Assembly: GCF_019400745.1 (NCBI RefSeq)
Contig: NZ_WJIB01000005.1
Span: 308,941-372,940 of the forward strand
Direction: 5' to 3'
From: Cohnella sp. CFH 77786
Lineage (GTDB): Bacteria > Bacillota > Bacilli > Paenibacillales > Paenibacillaceae
DNA length: 64,000 nt
Made by a program: the position numbers and the translations under genes. Below are positions 9,204 through 18,782 of this stretch, in pieces. Positions within the stretch are counted from its first letter, which is position 1. Each line of letters opens with the position of its first letter. The notes under the pieces were generated by a model, which was given only the letters and a program-made list of their open reading frames with translations, was not told the origin of the DNA and did no database searches.

Positions 9204-10400
9204 TTACTCGATCGTACATTGCGAGTGCGTCTGCAGCGCGCAGTTGACGAACTCGTTATCCTCCAGCCGAATCCCGCGCGTATGCTCCTCCATGCAGATG
9301 CCGATCGTCCGCTCCGGCGGAGCCTTCGCAAAGGAAATCCGGTTCGCCGCGATATCGACGTCGTGCGTATGCCCTCGGATTCTGATGCCGACATATCCCA
9401 TGGTGTCCGATCCGTTGTCTTCGATCAGATTATGCTCGATCCGATTGTAATTGGCTGCCATCGGATCCGATTCGTTCCGGAAAAAAATGCCGTAATATCC
9501 GTTCTCGGCAAACCGGTTGGAACGGATCAGGTTACGGATATCCTTATGCCCGATGGAGAGGCCGCTCATCCCGTTGCGGACGGCGGTGCAGTCCTCGACG
9601 ACGCTGTCCTGCACGCGCCAGCATAAGAATATGCCGTCCTTACCGTTCTCGTTGAAGCTGCTCTTTTGAATGCGGGTGTTTCGGGTTCCGCTTCCGGGAT
9701 GGACGCCTCTGCCTCCGTTACGGACGCATTCGCAATTGAGAACGTAGACGCCGGAACCCTTTTGATAACTGATCCCGTCTCCGTTGTAATGCCGAACGAC
9801 GCAGCCTTCAATGCGCACGTTGTGGGCATCGAACAGAAATATGCCCGCGCAGCGGCAGCCGTCGACCAGCGTCGGATTGTTCCTGTTCCCCTCCACGATC
9901 AGGTTGCGAATTTCCACTTCGTTGCAATGATATCCGCTGATGATCGGCGTTTGCGTGGTCACGATTCCGCCGTCCGACAGAAGCGTGGTGGAGTTGAGCT
10001 CGCGGTCTAGATGCAGGATCGCGCCTTCCTTTCCCGTGACGACGGCTACCGTGTCCCCGAAGTTATCGCTTTCGGCGGCCCTGCGGATCGTGACGGTTTG
10101 ACCGACAGGGAAGAGGTCGGGAATCTCGACGCTAACCTGACGTTCATGACGATCGGCGTCGGCGGTAAGGAAGGACATTCGCTCCGCGCCCTGCTGCAGT
10201 ACGGTTCCGCCCGGACTGCCTACTAACTTCACGCCGGACCGAAGATGGACGGTGTTTTCCATTCGGTAGTTGCCTTCCTTGAGCCTGACCGTGCCGCCGC
10301 CCAGGAAGGATACGTAATCGACGGCGGCTTGAATGGTCCGATCGGTTCCTCCGATAAAATCGCCGGACGATTCGCCTACGACAATCGTGATTTTCTCCAT
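9204..10400 (-). CDS. Right-handed parallel beta-helix protein
   Basis: 398 residues, ATG with AGAGGAG in front. The N-terminus (FIGGTDRTIQAAVDYVSFLGG) is the classic first turn of Pectate_lyase_3-type beta-helices, and repeated PbH1 coils (for example IRNLIVEGN, VRIEGCVVRHYNGDGI) run to the C-terminus. Such folds act on polysaccharides as lyases, hydrolases or epimerases, or only bind them. No signal peptide is visible, so a cytoplasmic role on imported oligosaccharide or an unusual export path is implied. Lies alone on the minus strand between the YesMN pair and nagA. Confidence 0.85.
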   Translation of the reverse strand: MEKITIVVGESSGDFIGGTDRTIQAAVDYVSFLGGGTVRLKEGNYRMENTVHLRSGVKLVGSPGGTVLQQGAERMSFLTADADRHERQVSVEIPDLFPVGQTVTIRRAAESDNFGDTVAVVTGKEGAILHLDRELNSTTLLSDGGIVTTQTPIISGYHCNEVEIRNLIVEGNRNNPTLVDGCRCAGIFLFDAHNVRIEGCVVRHYNGDGISYQKGSGVYVLNCECVRNGGRGVHPGSGTRNTRIQKSSFNENGKDGIFLCWRVQDSVVEDCTAVRNGMSGLSIGHKDIRNLIRSNRFAENGYYGIFFRNESDPMAANYNRIEHNLIEDNGSDTMGYVGIRIRGHTHDVDIAANRISFAKAPPERTIGICMEEHTRGIRLEDNEFVNCALQTHSQCTIE

Positions 10401-10615
10401 ATCGTCTCCTCTTTTCCTACGTGCATCGTCGCTTCCAGTGTATCATCCATTTTTTTCACGTTGCGACGGGTTGCATGAGAATGGATAAGAGCCGCTCAGT
10501 ATAAGACAATATTGGCTTGTATGCCTGCGTGGCGAATCGCACTACCATTAAGATTAACAAGAGCCTTTTCGTAAAGGGGAGGCGGGGCACATGAGGGAGA
10601 AATGGAGGAGGGAGA

Positions 10616-11794
10616 GTGGACGTGATTCGCGATAACCCCCTGGATCATCGGCTGCTTCTGGTTAATGGACGAATCTACGCAGGGGGACGCGTCATCGACA
10701 ACGGATCCCTGCTGGTTGGGAGCGAGGGACGGATCGAAGCGGTGGGCGGTACGGAGCTGAGATCGGCAGAAGCTCCGGTTCGTGATGTGCAGGGAAGCAT
10801 GGTGCTCCCCGGTTTTATTGACGTTCATGTCCACGGCGGCGGCGGATATCAGATGATGGATGGAAATTACGAAGGAATCGCCGGTATGAGCTGGTTCCAT
10901 GCCGCACACGGCACGACTTCGTTTCTGGCTACAACGGATTCGGCCTCGGAGGAGGCGATTCTGAAAGCGCTTCGCAATGCTTCCGAAGCAGAGGCTAAAG
11001 GACTGAACGGCGCCGAACTGCTCGGCGTCCATCTGGAAGGCCCTTTTCTTCATCCCATCCGCGGCGGGGCACAGGACAAGCGGCATATCCGGCCGGCTTC
11101 AAGGAGTGAGCTTGAGCGGTACGTCGAGGCTTCCGGAAGCCGGATTCGGCTGGTAACGCTTGCGCCAGAGATCGAAGGGGGATTCGAAGCGGTCGACATG
11201 TTGACACGACTTGGCATCACGGTTTCGATCGGCCATTCGGACGCCACGTATGCGCAAGTGCTGGAAGCGGTCCGTAGAGGGGCTACCCATACGACCCATC
11301 ATTTTAACGGCATGAGCCCTTTCCATCACCGGGAGCCGGGCGTCGCCGGCGCCGGATTGATGCTCAGCGAGCTTACGACGGAACTCATTGCAGATGGGAT
11401 ACACGTCCATCCCGCAGCAGTGAAGCTGCTGTTCGAGACAAAAGGCGCCCGGCGCGTCTGTCTCATCACGGATGCGGTTTCCTGTGCCGGTCTGCCCGAC
11501 GGAGAGTATGGGCACCTGGCGATGAAGGACGGCCAGATTTGGCTGAAGGACGGCTCCAGCTTGGCGGGAAGCTCTCTGACGATGCTGAAGGCGCTGAAAA
11601 ATGTCCTCGCTTATACCGGTTATCCGCTTGAGGGGCTCCTTCCTTCGCTAACGGAGGTGCCTGCCCGGCAAATCGGCGTATCGGATCGGAAAGGCTCGCT
11701 TGAAGCCGGCAAAGACGCCGATCTGCTGATTCTGGATGATGAGCTGAACCTGCTTTCCACCTTCGTGAGGGGTCGGGAGGTTTATGCACGATGA
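10616..11794 (+). CDS. nagA: N-acetylglucosamine-6-phosphate deacetylase
   Basis: Cytoplasmic amidohydrolase converting GlcNAc-6-phosphate to glucosamine-6-phosphate and acetate. GTG start at 10616 after GGAGGAGGGAG. 392 residues, normal length. All family motifs are present: HVHGGGG (His71/His73), HLEGPF (Glu141), GHSDA (His207), THHFNGMSP (His228) and the catalytic aspartate in LITDAV (Asp286). The stop overlaps the following GH78 gene by ATGA, showing translational coupling. Its presence in a glycoside hydrolase operon suggests the glycan contains N-acetylhexosamine. nagB is not in the window. Confidence 0.95.
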   Translation: MDVIRDNPLDHRLLLVNGRIYAGGRVIDNGSLLVGSEGRIEAVGGTELRSAEAPVRDVQGSMVLPGFIDVHVHGGGGYQMMDGNYEGIAGMSWFHAAHGTTSFLATTDSASEEAILKALRNASEAEAKGLNGAELLGVHLEGPFLHPIRGGAQDKRHIRPASRSELERYVEASGSRIRLVTLAPEIEGGFEAVDMLTRLGITVSIGHSDATYAQVLEAVRRGATHTTHHFNGMSPFHHREPGVAGAGLMLSELTTELIADGIHVHPAAVKLLFETKGARRVCLITDAVSCAGLPDGEYGHLAMKDGQIWLKDGSSLAGSSLTMLKALKNVLAYTGYPLEGLLPSLTEVPARQIGVSDRKGSLEAGKDADLLILDDELNLLSTFVRGREVYAR

Positions 11795-14010
11795 ACACGA
11801 AGAAGACATGGCGGGCGAGATGGATTCAGGACGCCAGCTTCGGCGGTTTCGCGCCGCTGCATTTGTTGCATAAGGAGCTCGAGCCGATTGAACTGCCGGA
11901 ACACCCGGCCGAACTGCTTAATCGGCATATGCTGGTGCGCCGGGTCTTTACGCTCCGGGCGGATGATTGCGCAGGCAAACGGATGTGGCTAGATATTTCG
12001 GCGGACGATTATTTCAAGCTGTATTTGAACGGCGCGTTCGTCGCGCAAGGTCCCGCGCAAGGGTATGCGTTCCATTACCCCTACTTGCGCTTGGATGTCA
12101 CGCAGTGGATGCGTCCAGGCGAGAATGTGATCGCCGTGCACGTGTATTATCAAGGATTAATCAATCGAGCTTACAACAGCGGCGACTTGCGGCAGGGCAT
12201 GATCGCCGAGCTGTTCGCGGACGATCAGCTGCTGCTGGAGAGCGACGATACCTGGAAATATACCGTTGCCCGCCAATACGGCGATGGGTTCGCGGAGACG
12301 GTCGGTTATCGGACGCAGTTTCTCGAGCATATCGACAGCAGGCTGGAAGACCGCGGCTGGCGTGAGCTGGCATACGACGACAGCGCCTGGCATGCGTGTC
12401 ATCCGGCGAAGGATGACGACCATCATTTCGTGTTGCAATTGACACCCCCGCTCGCCGTGTATCGGCGCGCACCCGCGTCGGTTGCCAACCCGGAACCCGG
12501 ACGTTACCTGATCGATTTCGGCACGGAGCTGACCGGCCAATTCACGATGGAAGCGTGCGGCGCACCCGGCGAGCGTCTGGAAATCCGCTGCGGGGAAGAA
12601 TTGGACGAGACCGGCGAGCATGTGCGATATGATATGCGCTGCAACTGCAAGTACCGTGAATGGTGGACGCTTTCGGGCGAGCTTGATGTGCTGGAGCCAT
12701 TCGAATACAAGGCGTTTCGTTATGTCGAGGTGATCGGCCCACCGGCTGCGATTCGAACGGCATCGTTCGCCGCGATCGTGCGTCACTATCCTTTTGACAG
12801 CGAAAGCTGCCGGTTTGAAACATCGGACGCGATGCTCGATCGGGTCTGGACGATATGCCGCAGCGGCCTTCAATACGGCACGCAGGAACAATTCGTCGAC
12901 TGCCCGAGCCGTGAGAAAGGCCAATACCTGGGCGATAACACGGTTATCATGCACGCCCATATGTATGCGACAGGCGATTTGCGGATGGTGAAGAAGGCGC
13001 TCACCGATTTTGCGCTTGCCGCGCAGCATATTTGCCCAGGGGGCATGGCGGTGGCTCCGGGAAGCTTCATGCAGGAAATCGCCGATTTTTCCTTACAGTG
13101 GCCCATGCAGCTATTGGAATATTACCGTCACAGCGGAGACATTCATTTCCTGCGCGAGATGGAGCCGATTGCAACGGCGTTGATTCGGTATTTCGATCGC
13201 TACCGCCAATCGAATGGGCTGCTTGAGCAGGTCAGCGATAAATGGAACCTCGTCGATTGGCCGGAAGGGCTGCGCGACGGCTATGATTTTCCTCTTCCGC
13301 GCCCGGTAGGTCCCGGTTGCCACAATGTGGTCAACGCATTCTACTACGGCGCGTGCAGGGCGCTTGCCGACATCCGCGCGGCATTAGGGATGGATGAGGG
13401 AGCAGACGGGTTAACAGACGGGTTGGAGCGGTTCCGGGACCGGTTCGTGCAGGCGTTCTACGACGCGGACAATCGGCGATTCGTCGACGCGATCGGCTCG
13501 AATCACGCTTCTCTGCATGCGAACGCGCTTCCGCTGCTGTTCGGGCTTGTGCCTGACGACGCGGTTTCGTCCGTCGCTTCCTGGCTCAAGGACAGAAATA
13601 TGAATTGCGGCGTTTATTTCTCCTACTTCCTGCTGAAAGCACTGGCGGCAGTCGGCGAGACGGAGTACGTATACGCCAGATTGACGGCGGATGACGCACA
13701 TTCATGGGGGAATATGGTCAAGGAAGGCGCGACGACTTGCTTCGAGGCGTGGGGGAAGGAGCAGAAGTGGAACACCAGTCTGTGCCATCCGTGGGCCAGC
13801 GCGCCGATCCCGCTGTTCATCGAAGAAATCATAGGGCTGAAGCCCGGGGCTCCCGGGTGGGAAACCATCCGACTGGCGCCGCGTATCCCGGACTCGCTGG
13901 AGAGCTTCGACTTTGCGTGCCGCGTGCGCACAGGTACGATCCGTATTGCATACGCACATGGGAAACTGGGGATCGAAGCGCCGGAAGGTGTGCCGATTAT
14001 TGTTGGTTAA
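11791..14010 (+). CDS. Alpha-L-rhamnosidase, GH78 family
   Basis: 739-residue inverting alpha-L-rhamnosidase-type enzyme, starting within the nagA stop. N-terminal beta-sandwich carbohydrate modules (about 1-330) precede an (alpha/alpha)6 barrel. The conserved acidic cluster appears in VDCPSREKGQYLGD (Asp370, Glu375, Asp382) and the base-type glutamate in TTCFEAW (Glu652). No signal peptide, so it acts on imported oligosaccharides. The cluster of nagA with GH78 is unusual for pectin breakdown and may instead point to a rhamnose- and GlcNAc-containing bacterial or host polymer; that is inference. Confidence 0.9.
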   Translation: MNTKKTWRARWIQDASFGGFAPLHLLHKELEPIELPEHPAELLNRHMLVRRVFTLRADDCAGKRMWLDISADDYFKLYLNGAFVAQGPAQGYAFHYPYLRLDVTQWMRPGENVIAVHVYYQGLINRAYNSGDLRQGMIAELFADDQLLLESDDTWKYTVARQYGDGFAETVGYRTQFLEHIDSRLEDRGWRELAYDDSAWHACHPAKDDDHHFVLQLTPPLAVYRRAPASVANPEPGRYLIDFGTELTGQFTMEACGAPGERLEIRCGEELDETGEHVRYDMRCNCKYREWWTLSGELDVLEPFEYKAFRYVEVIGPPAAIRTASFAAIVRHYPFDSESCRFETSDAMLDRVWTICRSGLQYGTQEQFVDCPSREKGQYLGDNTVIMHAHMYATGDLRMVKKALTDFALAAQHICPGGMAVAPGSFMQEIADFSLQWPMQLLEYYRHSGDIHFLREMEPIATALIRYFDRYRQSNGLLEQVSDKWNLVDWPEGLRDGYDFPLPRPVGPGCHNVVNAFYYGACRALADIRAALGMDEGADGLTDGLERFRDRFVQAFYDADNRRFVDAIGSNHASLHANALPLLFGLVPDDAVSSVASWLKDRNMNCGVYFSYFLLKALAAVGETEYVYARLTADDAHSWGNMVKEGATTCFEAWGKEQKWNTSLCHPWASAPIPLFIEEIIGLKPGAPGWETIRLAPRIPDSLESFDFACRVRTGTIRIAYAHGKLGIEAPEGVPIIVG

Positions 14011-14101
14011 GGGCTATTGACATTTTACCTATTTGGCGTGTGCTGCAGGTATGTTTGAGAAAGCAGGACAGAGTAAATATCCGGCATGGAGGAGATGGAC
14101 A

Positions 14102-14836
14102 ATGAACAAAAGACTGCGAGTTACCATTTGGAATGAATTTCGTCATGAAAAGGAAAACGAGAAAGTGCGTTCCGTCTATCCGGATGGCATGCATGTCGCG
14201 ATCGGAGAAGGATTGGATGAGGACGTAGAAGTTGCTTACGCCACGCTGGACGAACCGGAGCACGGTTTATCGGAAGCACGTCTGAATCATACGGACGTCT
14301 TGATTTGGTGGGGCCATCGAGCGCATGACGAGGTACAGGACTCAATCGTTGAGCGTGTACGGCAAAGAGTGTTGAAAGGGATGGGGCTGATCGTACTTCA
14401 TTCTGGGCATTTTTCCAAGGTGTTTAAGTCGCTCATGGGAACGAGCTGCGATTTGAAGTGGCGGGAAGCGGACGAAAAGGAACGGATTTGGATCGTCTCT
14501 CCCGGACATCCGATTGCGGCGGGCGTCGGCGAGTATTTGGAACTTGAAACCGAAGAGATGTACGGCGAGCATTTCGATATTCCGGAACCCGATGAGCTTG
14601 TGATGGTCAGCTGGTTTGAAGGAGGAGAAGTCTTTAGAAGCGGATGCACATTCCGTCGCGGACAGGGGAAAATCTTCTATTTCCGCCCAGGGCACGAAAA
14701 ATATCCAACCTACTACAACGAGCAAGTGAGGCTTGTGATTCGAAATGCGGTCCATTGGGCGGCGCCTACGACTCGGGAATATCCGACATACGGAAATCAC
14801 AAGCCGCTCGAGATTATTAAGGCTAAGGGACACTAA
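14102..14836 (+). CDS. ThuA-like domain protein, copy 1
   Basis: 244-residue ThuA (trehalose-utilisation, PF06283) family protein with a class I glutamine amidotransferase-like fold; no catalytic function is settled for most members. ATG 14102 is preceded by GGAGGAGATGG. Motifs include [21 protein letters not shown] and the [11 protein letters not shown] region. It follows the GH78 gene by 91 bases and is probably the last gene of that operon. A nearly identical gene is at 29670-30422, differing by only a handful of residues (for example Asp/Asn near residue 28). Confidence 0.9.
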   Translation: MNKRLRVTIWNEFRHEKENEKVRSVYPDGMHVAIGEGLDEDVEVAYATLDEPEHGLSEARLNHTDVLIWWGHRAHDEVQDSIVERVRQRVLKGMGLIVLHSGHFSKVFKSLMGTSCDLKWREADEKERIWIVSPGHPIAAGVGEYLELETEEMYGEHFDIPEPDELVMVSWFEGGEVFRSGCTFRRGQGKIFYFRPGHEKYPTYYNEQVRLVIRNAVHWAAPTTREYPTYGNHKPLEIIKAKGH

Positions 14837-14882
14837 GCAACCGCAGTTTTATAGTCACAGCATACGGGAAATAAACGTCGTG

Positions 14883-14954
14883 GGACAAGAACATATTTTC
14901 ATTCAAATCCGCGCTCAGCGCGGCTTTTCATTTTATCGAGGCAAATTCTTGTCC
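14883..14954. repeat. GACAAGAAC palindromic element A
   Basis: 72-base element bounded by GGACAAGAA (14883-14891) and TTCTTGTCC (14946-14954), with a central hairpin CCGCGC-TCA-GCGCGG (14909-14923) followed by CTTTT. It is followed by two direct AGAACTT-bearing units (about 14965-15025). Related copies lie near 21661, 30481, 38826-39030, 44044 and 55627. It may also terminate transcription from the ThuA gene. Confidence 0.75.
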
Positions 14955-15221
14955 TTTGGTCGGGAAAAGAACTTACATCGCTTCCCGATTGAGGACAAGA
15001 ACTTGCATAGTTTGCCGCGTTCGGGGGGTGGTGTATTGTTGAGGGCGATGTGTGTGAGCTTTTGCCGAAGAGACAGCGCGCACCCAGGAAATCAGTGCTT
15101 CGGGGGATTCATCCTCTGAGTGTGTAAAATGGAGCATGCGAAAACAAACGATCAGGAATCTGCAAGGATACATGAACATCAAGGGGAAGTTGCAGTCCAC
15201 CTCCAGATTGAGGTGAAGTCA

Positions 15222-15250
15222 TTGACAGCATCCCATTTTTTTACTATACT
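15222..15250 (+). promoter_or_regulatory. Sigma-A promoter of the metal uptake operon
   Basis: TTGACA at 15222-15227, 17-base spacer, TATACT at 15245-15250. Near-consensus. It directly precedes the Zur box. Confidence 0.85.
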
Positions 15251-15255
15251 CCAAT

Positions 15256-15270
15256 TCGTAATCATTACGA
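15256..15270 (+). promoter_or_regulatory. Zur box (zinc-responsive operator)
   Basis: TCGTAATCATTACGA is a perfect 7-1-7 palindrome matching the Bacillus subtilis Zur consensus TCGTAATnATTACGA. It overlaps the expected transcription start, just after the -10 element, so zinc-loaded Zur should block initiation. Fur boxes have a different core (TGATAAT), so zinc rather than iron control is expected. Confidence 0.88.
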
Positions 15271-15295
15271 TTAGAAAGACATAGGGGGATAAGTC

Positions 15296-16894
15296 ATGAC
15301 AAGAATGGTTTCAATATTATCTTTCATGGTATGCATTGTACTTCTGGCAGGGTGCGGTGACGGTGGAGCGAAAACAGGGTCAACGGGTCGGGGCAATGAG
15401 TTGGTATATGCAACGGTGAAAGACATTAACGATATGAATCCTCATTTGTACAAAGGTTCTTTGCCTGCGCAAGGCATGGTGTACGAATCATTAGTTGAGA
15501 AGACGGAAGGTGGAATCCAACCGTTACTTGCTGAATCTTGGGATATTTCCAATGATGGAAAAGTCTATACTTTTCATCTCAGAAAAAACGTAAAATTCCA
15601 CGACGGTCAGCCATTTAACGCCGAAGCAGTGAAGAAAAACATGGAAGCGGTACAACGCAATGCAAGCAAGCATTCCTGGATCAAGCTCTCCACAAAAATC
15701 GTGAGCTGCAATGTAATCGATGAGCATACGGTTGAACTCGTTCTATCCGAACCCTATTATCCGACTTTGCTTGAATTGTCGATGACCAGACCTTATGTAT
15801 TCGTCTCGCCCAATAATTTCGTTAACGGGGAAACGAAAGACGGCGTAAGCGGTTATAACGGCACAGGTCCGTATAAGCTCACTGAACATAAAGTCGATCA
15901 GTATGCCATCTTTGAAGCAAATGAAAACTATTGGGGCGGCGCGCCCAAGGTAAAGAAAATTACGGCTAAAGTTCTTCCTTCAGGGGAAACGACCTATCTG
16001 GCATTGAAAAAGGGTGAAGTCAATTTCGTATTTACCGATGATCGAGGTACGGACAGTCTTGATGTTGAAGCGATGAATCATCTGGCGGATTCGGGTGACT
16101 ATCAAATCGTTCGAAGTCATGCAATGAATACGAAGATGATCGTGGCCAATAGCAGCAAGACCGACAGTCCGGTACATGAAACGGCTGTTCGCGAAGCGAT
16201 TTGGTATTCCATTGACAGAGAGACCATCAGCAAACAAATATTCAAGGGAACAGAATCAGCAGCCCAAACCCTATTCTCGTCCAACGTGAATTACGCCAAT
16301 GTCGATCTGAAAAAACGCGGCTATGATTTGGAAACCGCGAAAAAGATTTTGGAAGAAGCAGGCTGGGTCTTGGAGAATGGCAACGCTATCAGAACGAAAA
16401 AAGGAAGCCAATTGGTTATGAAGCTCTATTATGATGCCAGTTCTTCCTCTCAAAAATCACAGGCTGAATGGATCCAAAATTCATTGAAAAAAATCGGGAT
16501 GGGGCTGGAGCTTGTCGGCGAAGAGTCAACTTCAATCGCGAATCGACGATCGACTGGCGACTATGATTTATTGTTTAATCAAACCTGGGGACTCGCTTAT
16601 GATCCTCAGAGTACAATCGCAGCATTTACGACAAAGTCTTCTTATTACCATACGACAAGCGGCATTTCGAAAGCGGATGAACTCTACAAGAAAATCGATC
16701 AGGTTATGGTGTCCATGGATGAGAGTACCCGAAATACGTTATATGCGGATATTTTGAAAATCGTTCATGAAGAGGCCGTCTTTATTCCCATTACGAATGG
16801 AAGCGTCACGGTCGTGGCTCCAAAAACCTTGCAGGGCATCTCGTTTAAGCAAACGCAATTTGAGCTGCCATTTGAGCGAATGTACTTTGAATAA
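15296..16894 (+). CDS. Metal/metallophore ABC transporter binding lipoprotein (NikA/CntA type)
   Basis: 532-residue SBP_bac_5 family substrate-binding protein. The signal peptide ends in the lipobox LAGC (Cys20), so it is tethered outside the membrane. Starts at ATG 15296 after AGGGGG, downstream of a sigma-A promoter and Zur box. The family includes oligopeptide, nickel and opine-metallophore binders; gene order and the MFS exporter at the operon end resemble the staphylopine cntABCDFE system. The substrate is inferred to be a zinc-bearing metallophore or another zinc complex. It could instead bind nickel or a peptide. Confidence 0.85.
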   Translation: MTRMVSILSFMVCIVLLAGCGDGGAKTGSTGRGNELVYATVKDINDMNPHLYKGSLPAQGMVYESLVEKTEGGIQPLLAESWDISNDGKVYTFHLRKNVKFHDGQPFNAEAVKKNMEAVQRNASKHSWIKLSTKIVSCNVIDEHTVELVLSEPYYPTLLELSMTRPYVFVSPNNFVNGETKDGVSGYNGTGPYKLTEHKVDQYAIFEANENYWGGAPKVKKITAKVLPSGETTYLALKKGEVNFVFTDDRGTDSLDVEAMNHLADSGDYQIVRSHAMNTKMIVANSSKTDSPVHETAVREAIWYSIDRETISKQIFKGTESAAQTLFSSNVNYANVDLKKRGYDLETAKKILEEAGWVLENGNAIRTKKGSQLVMKLYYDASSSSQKSQAEWIQNSLKKIGMGLELVGEESTSIANRRSTGDYDLLFNQTWGLAYDPQSTIAAFTTKSSYYHTTSGISKADELYKKIDQVMVSMDESTRNTLYADILKIVHEEAVFIPITNGSVTVVAPKTLQGISFKQTQFELPFERMYFE

Positions 16895-16907
16895 GCAGAT
16901 CCATAAG

Positions 16908-16928
16908 AAGGGGGTAACCCCTTTTTTT
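16908..16928 (+). terminator. Attenuating hairpin between binding protein and permease genes
   Basis: AAGGGG-GTAA-CCCCTT followed by a run of T. It sits 14 bases after the binding-protein stop and should lower expression of the membrane components relative to the abundant binding protein, a common arrangement in ABC operons. Confidence 0.75.
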
Positions 16929-16951
16929 CTTATCGGCGAAAGGAGAATTTG

Positions 16952-17884
16952 ATGGGGAATTTTATCATCAATAGGTTACTGTTTTCGGTTCCATTACTTT
17001 TGACCATTTCGTTTTTTTCGTTTATCTTAATCAATCTGTCCCCTATGAATCCAGCCGAAGTGGTATTGCAAGCGCAAGGAGTACCCGTCATAACAGACGA
17101 ATTGATCGCAGAGACAAATACGAAGCTCGGATTGGATCAACCTTTTCTCATTCGTTATATCCATTGGTTCCTTGCATGCATGCAATTGGATTTCGGAATA
17201 TCATACGTCACGGGACAACCCGTGTGGTCATTGCTCGGCCCGGCTTTCCTGAATACGTTCAAGCTGACGTTCGTTTCAGTTATTGCCATTATTGCGTTGT
17301 CCATTGGATTAGGCGTTATCTGCGCGCTGCGGGAGGGGAAACGACTGGACAAATCGGTCAGAGGAGTCTCTTTTTTCCTGACCTCCATGCCGTCATATTG
17401 GCTGGCGGCGCTTCTGGTCTGGTATTTCTCCGTACATTTGGACTTGCTTCCGACAAGCGGAATGGACTCTTACCAAAGCTACGTTTTACCGGTTACGGTG
17501 ATCACGATCAATTATGCGGGCATTTATTTCAGAATCGTAAGAAGTTCCATGTTGAGCAACCTGAATGAAGACTATGTACTATACGGAAAGGCATGCGGCT
17601 TGTCCGAGAAGATCATTACCCTGCACATTTTAAGAAATTCACTGCAAGTGGCCGTTTCGGTGTTTTGCTTGGCAATTCCTACGATATTTGGAAGCACTGT
17701 CGTCGTGGAAAACCTGTTTGCATGGCCGGGACTCGGAACACTAAGCGTCAAATCCATTCTAAGCAGGGATTTCCCGATCATTCAAGCGTATGTCCTTATT
17801 TTGGCGGCTGCTTTCGTTCTGTTCAACATCGCTTCCGATATTCTCAATGCGGCGATGAATCCCAAATTAAGGACGGGTCTCTAA
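16952..17884 (+). CDS. ABC transporter permease, NikB/CntB type
   Basis: 310-residue inner membrane permease (BPD_transp_1) with about six membrane segments, beginning with a long hydrophobic helix. Start is ATG 16952 with AAAGGAG in front; a TTG three bases upstream is in frame but less likely. The EAA loop region appears around EDYVLYGKACGLSEKII. The downstream permease gene begins directly after the stop. It forms the channel with the next gene product. Confidence 0.88.
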   Translation: MGNFIINRLLFSVPLLLTISFFSFILINLSPMNPAEVVLQAQGVPVITDELIAETNTKLGLDQPFLIRYIHWFLACMQLDFGISYVTGQPVWSLLGPAFLNTFKLTFVSVIAIIALSIGLGVICALREGKRLDKSVRGVSFFLTSMPSYWLAALLVWYFSVHLDLLPTSGMDSYQSYVLPVTVITINYAGIYFRIVRSSMLSNLNEDYVLYGKACGLSEKIITLHILRNSLQVAVSVFCLAIPTIFGSTVVVENLFAWPGLGTLSVKSILSRDFPIIQAYVLILAAAFVLFNIASDILNAAMNPKLRTGL

Positions 17885-18778
17885 ATGAAATTTTTTTTGA
17901 ACGTACTGAAAGATAAGTTGGCCGCTTTATCATTATGCATTATCGTTGTCACCGTTTCCGTCGGGATATTCGCCCCTTTGTTTGCGCCGCATGATCCCGA
18001 GGAAGTCCATATGGAGCTTCGGTTTGCATCCTTATCGTGGGAATACCTGTTAGGCAACGATCATCTGGGGAGATGCATTTTATCCAGATTGATTTACGGA
18101 ATCCGCCCTAGCGTACTATGGGTGTTCGTTGCGCTGGTATTGTCAGTTTCGTTCGGGGCGTTTCTAGGTTTTATAGCGGGCTACTTCAGAGGGAAGACGG
18201 ATGCATTCGTGATGCGAGTTTGCGATGTGATGCTCTCTTTCCCGGGATATGTTATGACATTGGCACTGATCGGCATTCTGGGAGTGGGTCTTGAAAATAT
18301 TCTGATCGCGTTCGTGTTATCGAAATGGGCATGGTTTGCCCGTATCATCAGAACGTCTGTTATGCAGGTTGCCGAGTCCGATTATATCAAGTTCTCCAAA
18401 GCACTCGGCGTAAGCGACATCAAAATCATGGTCAAGCATATCGTTCCGGTTGCGCTGCCCGACATTGCGGTCATTTCAAGCAGCTCCTTCGGTTCGATGA
18501 TGTTGCAGATATCGGGTTTTTCGTTCCTCGGTTTAGGCATTCAAGCTCCGAATGCGGAGTGGGGGATGATGCTGAATGAGGCAAGGGAAGTGATGTTTTC
18601 AAGACCGGAATTCATGCTGGCTCCTGGACTCGCGATTATCCTTGTCGTATCGGCAGTTAACTTCTTATCCGATGCGCTTCAAGTTGCTTTGGACCCGAAA
18701 TTAATGATCTCCAAACATAAGCTTCAAGGGCTTGCAAGAGCCTCAGCCGCCAATCTTCAAGGGAAAGAAGTGGCTTAA
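17885..18778 (+). CDS. ABC transporter permease, NikC/CntC type
   Basis: 297-residue second permease with the DppC/NikC-type N-terminal segment and early GNDHLGRCILSRLIYGIR motif, and an EAA loop (ESDYIKFSKALGVSDIKI). The ATG follows the previous stop with no gap, so translation is coupled. Pairs with the NikB/CntB-type permease. Confidence 0.88.
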   Translation: MKFFLNVLKDKLAALSLCIIVVTVSVGIFAPLFAPHDPEEVHMELRFASLSWEYLLGNDHLGRCILSRLIYGIRPSVLWVFVALVLSVSFGAFLGFIAGYFRGKTDAFVMRVCDVMLSFPGYVMTLALIGILGVGLENILIAFVLSKWAWFARIIRTSVMQVAESDYIKFSKALGVSDIKIMVKHIVPVALPDIAVISSSSFGSMMLQISGFSFLGLGIQAPNAEWGMMLNEAREVMFSRPEFMLAPGLAIILVVSAVNFLSDALQVALDPKLMISKHKLQGLARASAANLQGKEVA

Positions 18779-18782
18779 TCCC

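Larger units (their letters stand above)
14102..15030 (+). repeat. Duplicated block, left copy (ThuA gene plus 3' tail)
   Basis: The ThuA gene and about 190 bases after it are repeated at 29670-30607. The coding parts are almost identical base for base. The tails share AAGCAACCGCAGTTTTATA, a GC-rich hairpin element and GAGGACAAGAACTTGCA, with small insertions or deletions. Upstream similarity fades just before the start codon. Confidence 0.85.

Noticed and set aside
12157..13029. 290-codon open frame on the minus strand
   Set aside because: Antisense to the GH78 gene, whose motifs are intact; no start signal.
15256..15270. Fur box
   Set aside because: The palindrome is TCGTAAT-based, which fits Zur; Fur sites have a TGATAAT-type core.
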